NCBI GenBank assembly: GCA_004322375.1
Contig: SCUC01000530.1
Span: forward strand, 1-17,337
Length of the DNA: 17,337 bases
Source: Bacteroidota bacterium
GTDB lineage: Bacteria; Bacteroidota; Ignavibacteria; UBA10030; SZUA-254
Direction of reading: 5' to 3'
The notes beneath the pieces are model-generated. The model worked only from the letters and a program-made list of their open reading frames with translations, was not told the DNA's origin and ran no database searches. A program made the position numbers and the translations under genes. Within the stretch, counting starts at the first letter, position 1, and the number at the start of each line of letters is the position of its first letter. This document shows positions 1-7,993 of this stretch, piece after piece.

Positions 1-152
1 ATTAATGTGGAAACTAATTTTGCAATTGCTATAATCGTTTTAAATCCTGGATGTATTCAAAAGGTCACCTTGCGTTTCATTACTAATTGACAGTAAGAGT
101 TCGAGAAAACTACAATCCCCGGGAATCATAACTCAGTTTCCTCCTGCGTTTT

Positions 153-911
153 TCACTCCCCCACTGTCCTTCTAATGACCTTCATTCCACCCTCATCCTT
201 CGGCTTCTTGAACGAAATCGTATGCTCTCTTCCTGAGCGAGAAATGATAAATTCAACCTTATCACCCACAACGAGTTTCTCGTATTGCGATGATAGCTCT
301 TTGAACGAACCCAATGGTTTACCATTTAGCTTAATTACTTCATCCCCTTGCTTCACGTCCGCTCCGGGGAGTTCTTCTTTAGCATTTTCTAATACTTCCG
401 AGACAACAAGTTTTTTTCCTTTTGAAGCAATGAACAATCCGACTTGTGGAATACCTAAAAAGTCTTCATCGCCGCTTTGCCGGATTATCATTTTTCGTTT
501 CGGCAGCTTTTCAGGGTCAGCTTTATCGAACGAAGCAATCAACATCTTCTCGCCCCGTTTGATGCCGAGATTGATTGTTGTTCCCGGTTTTGAATCTTCA
601 TAGAAACTTTTAAGTTCTGAGAGGTTCTTCACCCGTTTGCCGTTTGCCATCATGATAATGTCTTCAAGCTGGATATCAACGTCTTCGTACCCTTTTGGTC
701 GGACATTCACATCCATGACGTTAGTAACGGAAATTTTTTCTCCTTCCTGAGAAATGAAAATTGCCAGTTCAGGAATGTCCACAATGTCGCCGCCGCCGGA
801 AGTCCACATCTGCGGTCCGCCTTCCCGGATGACTTTTTTCTGTGCATAAGCTGCCGGTGAGAGTAGAAACAATAAAACTAAAGTAATAAAGGAATAGTGA
901 AAGTATTTCAT
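153..911 (-). CDS. Exported tandem-PDZ-domain protein
   Basis: A 252-residue protein with a clear Sec signal peptide: Lys2, a hydrophobic core at residues 6-20, and likely cleavage after AYA at residue 23. The mature part reads as two PDZ-like modules, about residues 45-130 and 150-235, each with the usual pattern of a 'GD/ED...I..NGK.v..l.el' segment followed by a 'G..v...i.R.G' strand pair. No protease domain is attached, so it is probably a periplasmic or outer-membrane-associated binding or adaptor protein; its partner is unknown. The ATG at 911 is preceded by AGGA at good spacing (CACAGGAATTTACC) and is the natural start because it begins the signal peptide. It is transcribed away from the kinase operon. 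PDZ identity is by pattern; function is not assigned. Confidence 0.8.
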   Translation of the reverse strand: MKYFHYSFITLVLLFLLSPAAYAQKKVIREGGPQMWTSGGGDIVDIPELAIFISQEGEKISVTNVMDVNVRPKGYEDVDIQLEDIIMMANGKRVKNLSELKSFYEDSKPGTTINLGIKRGEKMLIASFDKADPEKLPKRKMIIRQSGDEDFLGIPQVGLFIASKGKKLVVSEVLENAKEELPGADVKQGDEVIKLNGKPLGSFKELSSQYEKLVVGDKVEFIISRSGREHTISFKKPKDEGGMKVIRRTVGE

Positions 912-977
912 GGTAAATTCCTGTGAAATTGTTGATGTTATGATTACGCAAAATTATTTTGTTTTCCCCATCCCTAT

Positions 978-1112
978 GAGGCTGTCTGAAAAAGTCTAGG
1001 TTTCGTCTAGCTGAGCGGCTTACAGCTCGTAGAGAGACGAAGCCTTGTTTTCGGTTTAATTCATCCTTCGACTTCGCTCAGGATGACGCGATATTACTTT
1101 TTTGACAGCCTC
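978..1112. repeat. 135-bp inverted-repeat element with two internal hairpins
   Basis: The ends are imperfect inverted repeats, GAGGCTGTCTGAAAAAGT at 978-995 and ACTTTTTTGACAGCCTC at 1096-1112. Between them are two hairpins. One pairs GGTTTCGTC with GACGAAGCC (about 999-1045). The other pairs CATCCT with AGGATG around a TTCGACTTCGCT loop (about 1062-1085). No coding capacity is seen. The ends resemble IS termini, so a MITE-like relic is one reading; a structured intergenic repeat is another. I see no convincing target-site duplication. It fills most of the 370-bp divergent gap between the PDZ gene and the kinase. Confidence 0.65.
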
Positions 1113-1157
1113 GAAAAGGGCTAGGGTATTACCTCACGCAGCGAACGGATATTGCGT

Positions 1158-1173
1158 GTGGTACATGTTCCAC
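1158..1173. promoter_or_regulatory. Near-palindrome upstream of the kinase operon (possible operator)
   Basis: GTGGTACATGTTCCAC is a 16-bp palindrome broken at one symmetric pair, lying 109 bp upstream of the kinase ATG in the divergent intergenic region. The size and symmetry would suit a dimeric regulator, but no clear -35/-10 pair was found beside it. Speculative. Confidence 0.3.
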
Positions 1174-1281
1174 GTACAACATACCATATCTGTTTCGATT
1201 CTCTGAGTTAAAAAACGTTATGTTGTGTTAATGAATGTTAATGAGCGTGGTTCTTTCCTTCAAATCTCGTACATTAGAACC

Positions 1282-2991
1282 ATGAAATTACGCAAACGAA
1301 CATTTGCACTTCTGGTCGCGGCATTGGTCATATCGCTTGGCGGCCTGGTCTCGCTTCAGTACGTTCTGCTTTCCGATGCAATCAAGCAGAAAGAACAAAC
1401 ATTCCGCCAGAACGTATTCTCTGCGATGACCATGGTTGCAGAGCGGCTGGAGAAGCTTGAAACTGCCGGGAAAGTGTTCAAGGTCATTGTCAGTTCATCC
1501 TCGGATGTCCCGATGCGTTTCGTTCATGTTGATGTTGACACGACAATCGAAAAGAAGCTCATGCCGGATAGCGTTATCAGGAATGCCGGCATCAGGATGG
1601 AACGTCCTCCCGTCTGGTTCTCGAACGATTCGATTCGATATAGTCTCGAAAAGCCTGGCAGGGTGCTTCTTCGCGTCTACGATGCGGTTGGCAGGGAAGA
1701 TTCCGTCCTTGTGGATTCGTTCATGAACGCGGGAGTGTATTCGCGATGGATCAAGCGTGCAAAATACTCGCAAGGAGAATTTTTTTACAAGCTCAACGTT
1801 GACAGCTTGACCTACACGATGCGCGTTGCGAACGGCGTATCCGAAGGAATTTTCCCACCTGATGTCATGTTTGAACAAAAAAAGCAGCTGGTCGGAAGAG
1901 TGATAGAAGATTTATCCGTTTCAGAACGAGAGCCGATAGAACGCCGCATCCGCCCCGAAGTGCTGGATTCACTCATCGGTCTCAGCTTGAAGGAAGCAGG
2001 GATCGCCTTGCCTTACGAGTTCGGGGTACTCGACGGGAGAAATGATTCGTTGAAGATTGTCCAACCTGCAAGCTATTCTCCCCGGCTCCGTTCATCGGAA
2101 TTTAAAAACAGGCTATTCCCCGGCGACTTTTTATTCAGCGGCAACCAGCTTCTTTTGTATTTCCCCGACCAGCAAATGTTCTTGCTACGGCAAATCGGAT
2201 TTCAGGTCGCGCTTACAATTCTTCTCACCTCGTTGCTCGTGTTCTGCTTTGTCTATGCAGTGCGGACAATTATCAAACAAAAAGAATTTGCCGTCCGGCT
2301 AGTCGAGTTTATCAATAACATGACGCATGAATTTAAAACTCCCATTTCTACAATTTCCGTTGCAACAGAAACTATCTTGCGGAGCGATGTTATCGAGCAG
2401 AAAGAAAAAGTGTTGCGGTATGGCAGCGTTATCAGAGACGAAAACCAGCGCATGAAAACGCAGGTGGACAAAATTTTGCAAATGGCTGTGCTGGAAGAGG
2501 GAGAGTTCGAGCTGAAGATTGCGAAGGTTGACGTTCACGAAGTAATTGCAAGAGCCGTAGAAACCATCGCCTTGCAGATAGAAGCGAAGCAGGGAACGCT
2601 GAGATACGAATTTGAAGCCGAGCAATCCACGATTGACGCGGATGTTGTGCATCTCACCAACATGATTTACAACGTGCTGGATAACGCGAATAAATACTCG
2701 CCGGAACAGCCTGAAATATGTATCTCGACAAAAAATTCGGGAAGGATGCTGCTTGTTCAAGTCGCCGATAAGGGAATCGGCATTGGAAAGCATGAGGTAA
2801 GCAAGGTATTCGATAAGTATTACCGCGTACCAACCGGAAACCGTCATGATGTAAAAGGCTTTGGGCTCGGCTTGAGCTATGTAAGCCTGATGATGAAAGC
2901 CCATAATGGCGAAGCAAGCGTTGCAAGCGAGCCGGGGAAAGGGACAACAATCACGCTATCGTTTCCAGTCTCAAACGGCGCAACGGAGTAA
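1282..2991 (+). CDS. Sensor histidine kinase with periplasmic sorting-domain-like region
   Basis: A membrane sensor kinase of 569 residues counted from the ATG at 1282, which directly precedes a basic, hydrophobic N-terminus; an upstream in-frame ATG at 1225 would only add 19 polar residues. Order: TM1 about 8-28; extracytoplasmic domain about 29-310; TM2 about 312-338; HisKA with the H-box MTHEFKTP (phospho-acceptor His349); HATPase with the N-box NVLDNANKYS (Asn468), DKGIGIG and GFGLGLSY. Residues about 117-185 of the sensor region read like a type IX secretion C-terminal sorting or FlgD-Ig-like domain (IRYSL...LRVYDAVGRE...LVD...AG.Y...GEFFYKL), which is unusual for a kinase sensor. The stop is followed within three bases by the response regulator start, so the two are co-translated. 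The ligand is unknown. Confidence 0.93.
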   Translation: MKLRKRTFALLVAALVISLGGLVSLQYVLLSDAIKQKEQTFRQNVFSAMTMVAERLEKLETAGKVFKVIVSSSSDVPMRFVHVDVDTTIEKKLMPDSVIRNAGIRMERPPVWFSNDSIRYSLEKPGRVLLRVYDAVGREDSVLVDSFMNAGVYSRWIKRAKYSQGEFFYKLNVDSLTYTMRVANGVSEGIFPPDVMFEQKKQLVGRVIEDLSVSEREPIERRIRPEVLDSLIGLSLKEAGIALPYEFGVLDGRNDSLKIVQPASYSPRLRSSEFKNRLFPGDFLFSGNQLLLYFPDQQMFLLRQIGFQVALTILLTSLLVFCFVYAVRTIIKQKEFAVRLVEFINNMTHEFKTPISTISVATETILRSDVIEQKEKVLRYGSVIRDENQRMKTQVDKILQMAVLEEGEFELKIAKVDVHEVIARAVETIALQIEAKQGTLRYEFEAEQSTIDADVVHLTNMIYNVLDNANKYSPEQPEICISTKNSGRMLLVQVADKGIGIGKHEVSKVFDKYYRVPTGNRHDVKGFGLGLSYVSLMMKAHNGEASVASEPGKGTTITLSFPVSNGATE

Positions 2992-2994
2992 TTG

Positions 2995-3693
2995 ATGAAC
3001 GCAAAAAAAATCTTATTGTTGGAGGATGACCCGAACCTTGGATTTATGCTGCAAGAAAATTTGGAATTACGCGGATACGAAGTAACCTTATGCAGCGACG
3101 GCGAGCAGGGAACACAGGCGTATGCCCGCGAGAATTTTGATTTATGCTTGGTGGACGTGATGATGCCGAAGAAGGACGGCTTCACCTTTGCGCGTGAACT
3201 CCGACAGCGCGACGCGCAAACCCCGATTATTTTTCTCACTGCGAAATCGTTGAAGGAAGATAAAATCGAAGGATTCAAAATAGGCGCGGATGATTACGTT
3301 ACGAAGCCATTCAGCATGGAAGAACTTGGCTTGAGAATTCAAGCGGTACTGAAACGAAGCGTCGCACCTGTTGGCGAGCAAGTGGAAACAACTGTTTTTA
3401 AAATCGGAGGATACACTTTCGATTACGAGAGGCAGACATTACAATTCAAAAGCAAAAAGCAAAAGCTAACGGCGAAGGAAGCGGACTTGCTCAAGCTGTT
3501 ATGCCAGCATCTCAACCAGACTCTGGAGCGCGACCTCGCGCTCAAAACAATTTGGGGAGACGATTCCTACTTCACCGCCCGCAGCATGGACGTGTTTATC
3601 TCCCGCTTGCGCGGCTACCTAAAGCACGATTCCGGCATTGAAATTCTGAACGTGCATGGAAAGGGATTTAAGCTGGTGGTGAGGGTGACCTGA
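2995..3693 (+). CDS. OmpR/PhoB-family response regulator
   Basis: A 232-residue DNA-binding response regulator partnered with the preceding kinase. The receiver domain (about 1-120) shows the acidic pair Glu-Asp-Asp after KILLLE, the phospho-acceptor Asp54 in LVDVMMPKKDG, a Thr in FLTAK and Lys104 in TKPF. The C-terminal part (about 130-230) is a winged helix ending in the usual 'SMDVFISRLRGYL...I.NVHGKGFKL' pattern. The ATG at 2995 lies three bases after the kinase stop; a TTG at 2992 is in frame but less likely. The length is typical for the family. Its regulon cannot be read from the window; the protease gene 160 bp downstream is in the same direction and could be co-regulated. Confidence 0.95.
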   Translation: MNAKKILLLEDDPNLGFMLQENLELRGYEVTLCSDGEQGTQAYARENFDLCLVDVMMPKKDGFTFARELRQRDAQTPIIFLTAKSLKEDKIEGFKIGADDYVTKPFSMEELGLRIQAVLKRSVAPVGEQVETTVFKIGGYTFDYERQTLQFKSKKQKLTAKEADLLKLLCQHLNQTLERDLALKTIWGDDSYFTARSMDVFISRLRGYLKHDSGIEILNVHGKGFKLVVRVT

Positions 3694-3696
3694 ATC

Positions 3697-3710
3697 TTGA
3701 AACCTGAAAC
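3697..3710. repeat. Heptamer pair TTGAAAC-CTGAAAC
   Basis: Two 7-bp units directly after the response regulator stop codon. On its own this would be trivial, but the same TGAAAC unit with the same 7-bp period recurs at 12524-12538 and 17090-17117. Confidence 0.5.
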
Positions 3711-3855
3711 TTTCTGTGCCTCACCCCCTCGCTAAAAGCACGAGGGAATTATCTAACCGTTTGATGTGTTCCTACTTTTGTTAATGCCATTCGTTCTTTC
3801 TACATTAGTATCGAATATATTCAAAATAACGTTGTTTTTTAGGGAAAATCATATC

Positions 3856-5508
3856 ATGAAAAGACAAGTCTCATTATGGACTGCCTCCGCTTTGATTATT
3901 GTTTCGTTGCTCATCGGCGTAGGGGTTGACCGTGTCATCTCCGGCGATACGCTCTTTGAGCAGCTCAATAAATACAAAGATGTTCTTTCGCTTACACAAA
4001 AATTTTATGTTGACGAGGTTAATGTTTCCAAGCTGAATGAAGCTGCGATCAGCGGACTGCTTGCCGAGCTTGACCCTCACTCAGTCTATATGCCGCCGAA
4101 AATTGCCGAGCGGGAAGCCGAACAATTCCAAGGCTCGTACCAGGGGGTTGGACTGCAAATTGTTTCGTTGAACGATACCATCACCGTAGCGGAACCGATG
4201 GGCGGAAGCCCCGCGGCGCGCCTCGGAATATTATCGAACGACAAGATTGTTAAAATTAATGATTCGACGGCAATCGGTATAACGACCGAGCAAGCATCGA
4301 AGAAGCTTCGCGGACCCAAAGGCACGAAAGTGATGGTAACGATTTCGCGCACAGGAGTTCCAGAGCCGCTCGTCTATGAAATAACGCGAGACCTTATCGC
4401 GCTGACAAGCCTTGACGTTGCCATCATGCTCGACGATGAAGTAGGGTATATCAGCATCAACAGGTTTAGCGCGACAACCACGAAGGAATTAACCGAAGCG
4501 CTCGTGAAGCTGAAAGAACAAGGAATGAAAGAACTGGTTCTCGACTTGCGCGATAATCCCGGCGGGTACATGAACGAGGCGGTAAAAATTGCGGACTTGT
4601 TCCTTGAAGAAGGAGCGGAACCGAGAAAAATTGTCTATACAAAATCCCGCGTCGGCAGTATGGATGAAGCATATTTTGCAAAGACCGGCGATGCGTATGA
4701 AAAGCTCCCCTTGATCGTTCTCATTAGCCACGCTTCCGCCAGCGCGAGCGAAATTGTTTCCGGCGCCGTTCAAGATTGGGATAGAGGATTGGTTGTCGGA
4801 GAAACCAGCTTCGGCAAAGGTCTTGTCCAGCGACAGTGGGATTTGTCGGACGGCTCGGCTATTCGTCTCACCATCGCCCGCTATTATACTCCAAGCGGAC
4901 GGCTTATCCAGCGTTCCTATACGGGAAAAGATAAATCGGAATACACGCACGAGGCATTCGAGCGCAACGAGGAAGAAGGAGATAACATCGAGCATGAACG
5001 CGACTCCTCGCTCGCCAGCGATACAACGAAGCCGAAATACAAAACGGGCAGCGGTCGCATCGTCTATGGCGGCGGCGGCATCACGCCGGATTATATCGTC
5101 AAGCCGATTGACCTGACCGAGCAAACGAAAAATATGATGCGCCGCGACGTGTTTTATCAATTTGTCGCGAAATATCTCGATGGGGCAGGACAATCCGTTC
5201 GAACAACCTACGGCGCCGATGTAAAACGATTTGTCAACTCCTATACCGTTGCCGATGATGTTGTGAAGGAATTCAGAGAGTTTGTTGAAAAGAAAGATTT
5301 GAAGCTGGAAGATAGCTCGTTCCAGAAGGATGAAAAATTCGTCCGCTCGCGCTTGAAAGCGTACATTGCCCGCAGCATCTGGAGCGATGAAGGCTGGTAC
5401 CGAACGATGCGCGATGTTGATTTGCAATTACAAAAAGCCTTAACGCTCTTCCCCGAAGCCAAGAAAATCGCCGGGCTAATTGCATCAACGGGGAAAACGA
5501 AGAACTAA
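3856..5508 (+). CDS. ctpA: C-terminal processing peptidase, S41 family (CtpA/Prc type)
   Basis: A 550-residue serine protease that cleaves exported or membrane proteins near their C-termini. The start is the ATG at 3856, with AGGGA upstream; it begins a basic N-terminus and a single membrane anchor or signal segment (about residues 7-25). An in-frame ATG at 3766 would add 30 hydrophobic residues and lacks a ribosome site. A PDZ domain (about 85-170) follows with 'YQGVGLQIV...GSPAARLGI..ND.IVKIN'. The S41 core contains LDLRDNPGG, SASASEIVSG and GETSFGKGLVQ. The serine-lysine dyad maps to Ser296 and Lys321, with Gln325 four residues on, matching the spacing in Bacillus CtpB (Ser309, Lys334, Gln338). 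A long C-terminal extension (about 420-550) is typical of Bacteroidota members. It may be transcribed alone or with the two-component pair, and ends at a strong terminator. Confidence 0.95.
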   Translation: MKRQVSLWTASALIIVSLLIGVGVDRVISGDTLFEQLNKYKDVLSLTQKFYVDEVNVSKLNEAAISGLLAELDPHSVYMPPKIAEREAEQFQGSYQGVGLQIVSLNDTITVAEPMGGSPAARLGILSNDKIVKINDSTAIGITTEQASKKLRGPKGTKVMVTISRTGVPEPLVYEITRDLIALTSLDVAIMLDDEVGYISINRFSATTTKELTEALVKLKEQGMKELVLDLRDNPGGYMNEAVKIADLFLEEGAEPRKIVYTKSRVGSMDEAYFAKTGDAYEKLPLIVLISHASASASEIVSGAVQDWDRGLVVGETSFGKGLVQRQWDLSDGSAIRLTIARYYTPSGRLIQRSYTGKDKSEYTHEAFERNEEEGDNIEHERDSSLASDTTKPKYKTGSGRIVYGGGGITPDYIVKPIDLTEQTKNMMRRDVFYQFVAKYLDGAGQSVRTTYGADVKRFVNSYTVADDVVKEFREFVEKKDLKLEDSSFQKDEKFVRSRLKAYIARSIWSDEGWYRTMRDVDLQLQKALTLFPEAKKIAGLIASTGKTKN

Positions 5509-5530
5509 TATTTCAACAATCAGGATATTC

Positions 5531-5567
5531 AAAGTGCGATTCGCGAAAGCGGGTCGCACTTTTTTTA
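5531..5567 (+). terminator. Rho-independent terminator after ctpA
   Basis: AAAGTGCGA (5531-5539) pairs with TCGCACTTT (5554-5562), with an inner CGC/GCG pair, followed by a run of seven T at 5560-5566. The T run reaches the stop codon of the convergent restriction gene at 5565-5567, so the two operons meet at this hairpin. Confidence 0.9.
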
Positions 5568-6521
5568 TAGGTTAATTATCCAATTACAAACCGATGTCAA
5601 TTGTTCATCATTTGTTAGATTAGCTGCATGATGAAGAGTTTTATTCTTTAAGTGACGGAATATTTCAGATGCCATGCTGTTTTCAATAGCTGCACCAATA
5701 AAAAATGTTTTTGGTTTCAATTTTTTCTTCCTAAAGCTTGATCGAATTCTCTCCAAAGCGGAATTTGCGGTTTTCCAGTGTTCGTCTGCCCCAGCAGGAT
5801 CTATACCTCCCTTAAGTTCGCCTAAAGCAATATACCGCTCGTTATGATAAATGATGGATCTTTTCCCTTTTATTAGCTCATCGGCTGTGCCATCTAAAAT
5901 AGAGAGATCAACATTTTTCTTTACCAAAGGCACAGTCATATTCATTATTAAAAGTCTGTTTCCTGAAGCATTGTTCCATGCTACCCCTTTGATTCGTTTT
6001 TCGATCGTGCCATCATCATTTATTCTTGACAGCCATTTATTTGTTTCCGAATCCTGCCACTGGTAGTCAATGCCGGAAAGATGGAAAAGAGATAATAACG
6101 ACCTAAGGAATTTTCTTTCACCAAGCGTTCCCGCCAGGTTTCTTGCCTTGCCACCTAGCGAATCGCCGTTTGTCAGCAAATAACGATACACGAGTTCGTC
6201 AACAAAATTATCTCCAGCAGGATCGAGAAAATTCTCTATCAATCCCTTGATCGCAATTGTTTTATCTTCTTCTGTCAAATGGCTTAGTGATTTTTCAGAT
6301 AAGCCTGAGGCTGTTAACAATCCCATCCTTAGTTCAGCAACATTTATTAACGCTTTTGGTTCTTTAACTTTTGATGCTATGGTTTTTAAAGACTTAGCCG
6401 CCTCTACATACGGTACAGCTAAGTAATTTTTCTCTAATGCTAACGCTACAAATCCTGCTCTCGTTTTTTCTCGAGGGGTAACCAATTCAGTCGCATTTTT
6501 TATCGGTAAATTAATCTTCAT
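5565..6521 (-). CDS. Type II restriction endonuclease, AvaI/BsoBI family (predicted CYCGRG)
   Basis: A 318-residue protein from the ATG at 6521. That ATG overlaps the methyltransferase stop as ATGA, the classic translational coupling; GTG 6545 and ATG 6533 are alternatives that add 8 or 4 residues. The N-terminal block 'ELVTPREKTRAGFVALALEKN' and the catalytic block ELKGGIDPAGADEHWKTA match what I know of AvaI and BsoBI. In BsoBI the metal-binding acid-x-Lys is Glu240/Lys242 and a proposed base is His253; here the same spacing gives Glu235/Lys237 and His248, with Asp205 in NVDLSIL as the likely further metal ligand. AvaI and BsoBI cut C^YCGRG, so that target is predicted but not proven. The length matches the family (about 315-323). 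The gene is AT-richer than its neighbours, consistent with acquisition as a module. Confidence 0.9.
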   Translation of the reverse strand: MKINLPIKNATELVTPREKTRAGFVALALEKNYLAVPYVEAAKSLKTIASKVKEPKALINVAELRMGLLTASGLSEKSLSHLTEEDKTIAIKGLIENFLDPAGDNFVDELVYRYLLTNGDSLGGKARNLAGTLGERKFLRSLLSLFHLSGIDYQWQDSETNKWLSRINDDGTIEKRIKGVAWNNASGNRLLIMNMTVPLVKKNVDLSILDGTADELIKGKRSIIYHNERYIALGELKGGIDPAGADEHWKTANSALERIRSSFRKKKLKPKTFFIGAAIENSMASEIFRHLKNKTLHHAANLTNDEQLTSVCNWIINL

Positions 6522-7942
6522 ATTTTCTGCCATACGTAAACGCACTTTCGTATTTCGGTTCTCCCGTAATTCCCCATTTGCTGGCTGCTGTTGCCTTTCC
6601 CTTTGGGCAGCACAAAAATTTCACGAACGTTAAAGCCAAATTTTTCTGCAAACTCTGATAAAATTAAGTCAACGGGAATTTCCTCGCCGCCGTAGCGGAC
6701 ATTATCGTTGACCATAACACAATACCCTCCCGGTTTTATTATTCTTGCCATCTCAAAAATAGTAAAGCACAATTCTAAAAAATAGTTTTTTACCATACGG
6801 GGGATATTATTATTGTTCAACCTGTTTAACGTATTCAGTTCTTCGAGGATGTCATTTGTTTCGGTCATCGCTTCTGAGTTGTTGTAAACAGAAAGAACGG
6901 CATCAACTATGCTTAATTTACCCAGGGAACTATACACCCGATTTAAATAGTCAATTTTATCTTTATTCTCGACAGTGCAGGAAAGCAGAGATTGCCGTAA
7001 ATCGCGCACTTGTGTATGGTCGTATCCAAGATATACTAACTCTAAAGCATACGTCCTTGTATAGTCGTAACGGTTGCAGTAAGGAGGGGAAGTGATAATG
7101 AAATCAAAAACGTTTTCTTCCATCATGGGTAATTCTTCGAGGCAAGAACCTTCAACGATGGTAAGAGGAATTGGCTGATGTCCATTATTGCTCGGAAGAT
7201 CAAACAAGGAATGCGAATGTGGAGAAGACAAATCTTGAACTAGCTGGTTCAGTTTACGGGTAACAGCCTGCTCGAAAGTTTCTATCTCCCCTTTATCAAA
7301 CGGCTTCCCTGAGAGAGTTCTCTTTGAACGATAATCCCACCGTAAATATTGCCCATCTTTTCTTGTGAAGCTAATTTCTTCAAGGACACTGAACGCTGCA
7401 AATCGTAAAACCTGTTGAACGTTTTTATCTTCGATAGTAGCACAGAACGTCAGATATTTGTCAAGAGATAGTTCCGTTTCTTCCGGGAAAGCGTCCTTTG
7501 TGATTGAAATATGATGAATATGTTTATTGCAATCTTGGAGCTGACTAAAATCATTCCATAAGTTATTTATTGTCGTGTGTAATTTTTCTAGTGGTATAGA
7601 GCACAATGCTTCTCTGGTTTTCATCACGAAAATACCTACAGGCAAGATTTCAATACCATAAGATTTCCATCCTAAGTGTTGCGCAGCAAAAAGCGCCGTG
7701 CCTGTTCCTGCGAAAGGGTCAAGGAGTTTTCCGGGATTAGGCGAATACTTTGTCAGGAAATATTTCACAAGGCTTGAGGAGAACCCTTCCTTATACTTAA
7801 ACCAACGATAGATCGGTTCTGTTTTGTTTGCTTGAAAGCTAACTACTTTACGGTTAAGGTTTTCTGCTGTAGTTAATTTTCCTGCAAAATAATTATACAG
7901 CCTTTCCCGTTTGTTGGGTAATATTTTATCCGTCTGTATCAC
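6518..7942 (-). CDS. DNA cytosine-N4 methyltransferase of the AvaI/BsoBI-type system
   Basis: A 474-residue AdoMet-dependent DNA methyltransferase expected to protect the host from the adjacent endonuclease. The AdoMet-binding motif DPFAGTGT lies at residues 75-82 and the catalytic motif TSPPY at 284-288. TSPPY is typical of N4-cytosine (and some N6-adenine) enzymes; with an AvaI-type partner, m4C within CYCGRG is the best guess. About 200 residues between the two motifs would hold the target-recognition region. A later block (KPGGYCVMVNDNVRYGG, 403-419) fits the conserved strands after motif IV. The start is a GTG at 7942; the next Met is residue 107, past motif I, so an internal start is excluded. 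It is first in the operon, so methylase is made before nuclease, and its last codon overlaps the nuclease ATG. Confidence 0.92.
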   Translation of the reverse strand: MIQTDKILPNKRERLYNYFAGKLTTAENLNRKVVSFQANKTEPIYRWFKYKEGFSSSLVKYFLTKYSPNPGKLLDPFAGTGTALFAAQHLGWKSYGIEILPVGIFVMKTREALCSIPLEKLHTTINNLWNDFSQLQDCNKHIHHISITKDAFPEETELSLDKYLTFCATIEDKNVQQVLRFAAFSVLEEISFTRKDGQYLRWDYRSKRTLSGKPFDKGEIETFEQAVTRKLNQLVQDLSSPHSHSLFDLPSNNGHQPIPLTIVEGSCLEELPMMEENVFDFIITSPPYCNRYDYTRTYALELVYLGYDHTQVRDLRQSLLSCTVENKDKIDYLNRVYSSLGKLSIVDAVLSVYNNSEAMTETNDILEELNTLNRLNNNNIPRMVKNYFLELCFTIFEMARIIKPGGYCVMVNDNVRYGGEEIPVDLILSEFAEKFGFNVREIFVLPKGKGNSSQQMGNYGRTEIRKCVYVWQKI

Positions 7943-7946
7943 GATG

Positions 7947-7971
7947 AATGATAATACAATTTTTTATCATT
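7947..7971. promoter_or_regulatory. Inverted repeat just upstream of the RM operon start
   Basis: AATGATAA (7947-7954) and TTATCATT (7964-7971) form a perfect 8-bp inverted repeat with a 9-nt spacer, four bases upstream of the methyltransferase GTG. It could be an operator (there is no separate controller gene) or an RNA hairpin limiting translation. It lacks a U-tract, so it is a poor terminator for the upstream gene. Confidence 0.4.
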
Positions 7972-7993
7972 GATAACAACATGGTCAGCCCCC

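Noticed and set aside
175..603. Open frame on the + strand inside the PDZ gene
   Set aside because: Antisense shadow of a well-supported exported PDZ protein; composition Ser/Pro-rich and without recognisable motifs.
4489..5427. 312-codon frame on the - strand
   Set aside because: Long, but wholly antisense to the protease gene, whose catalytic motifs are intact.
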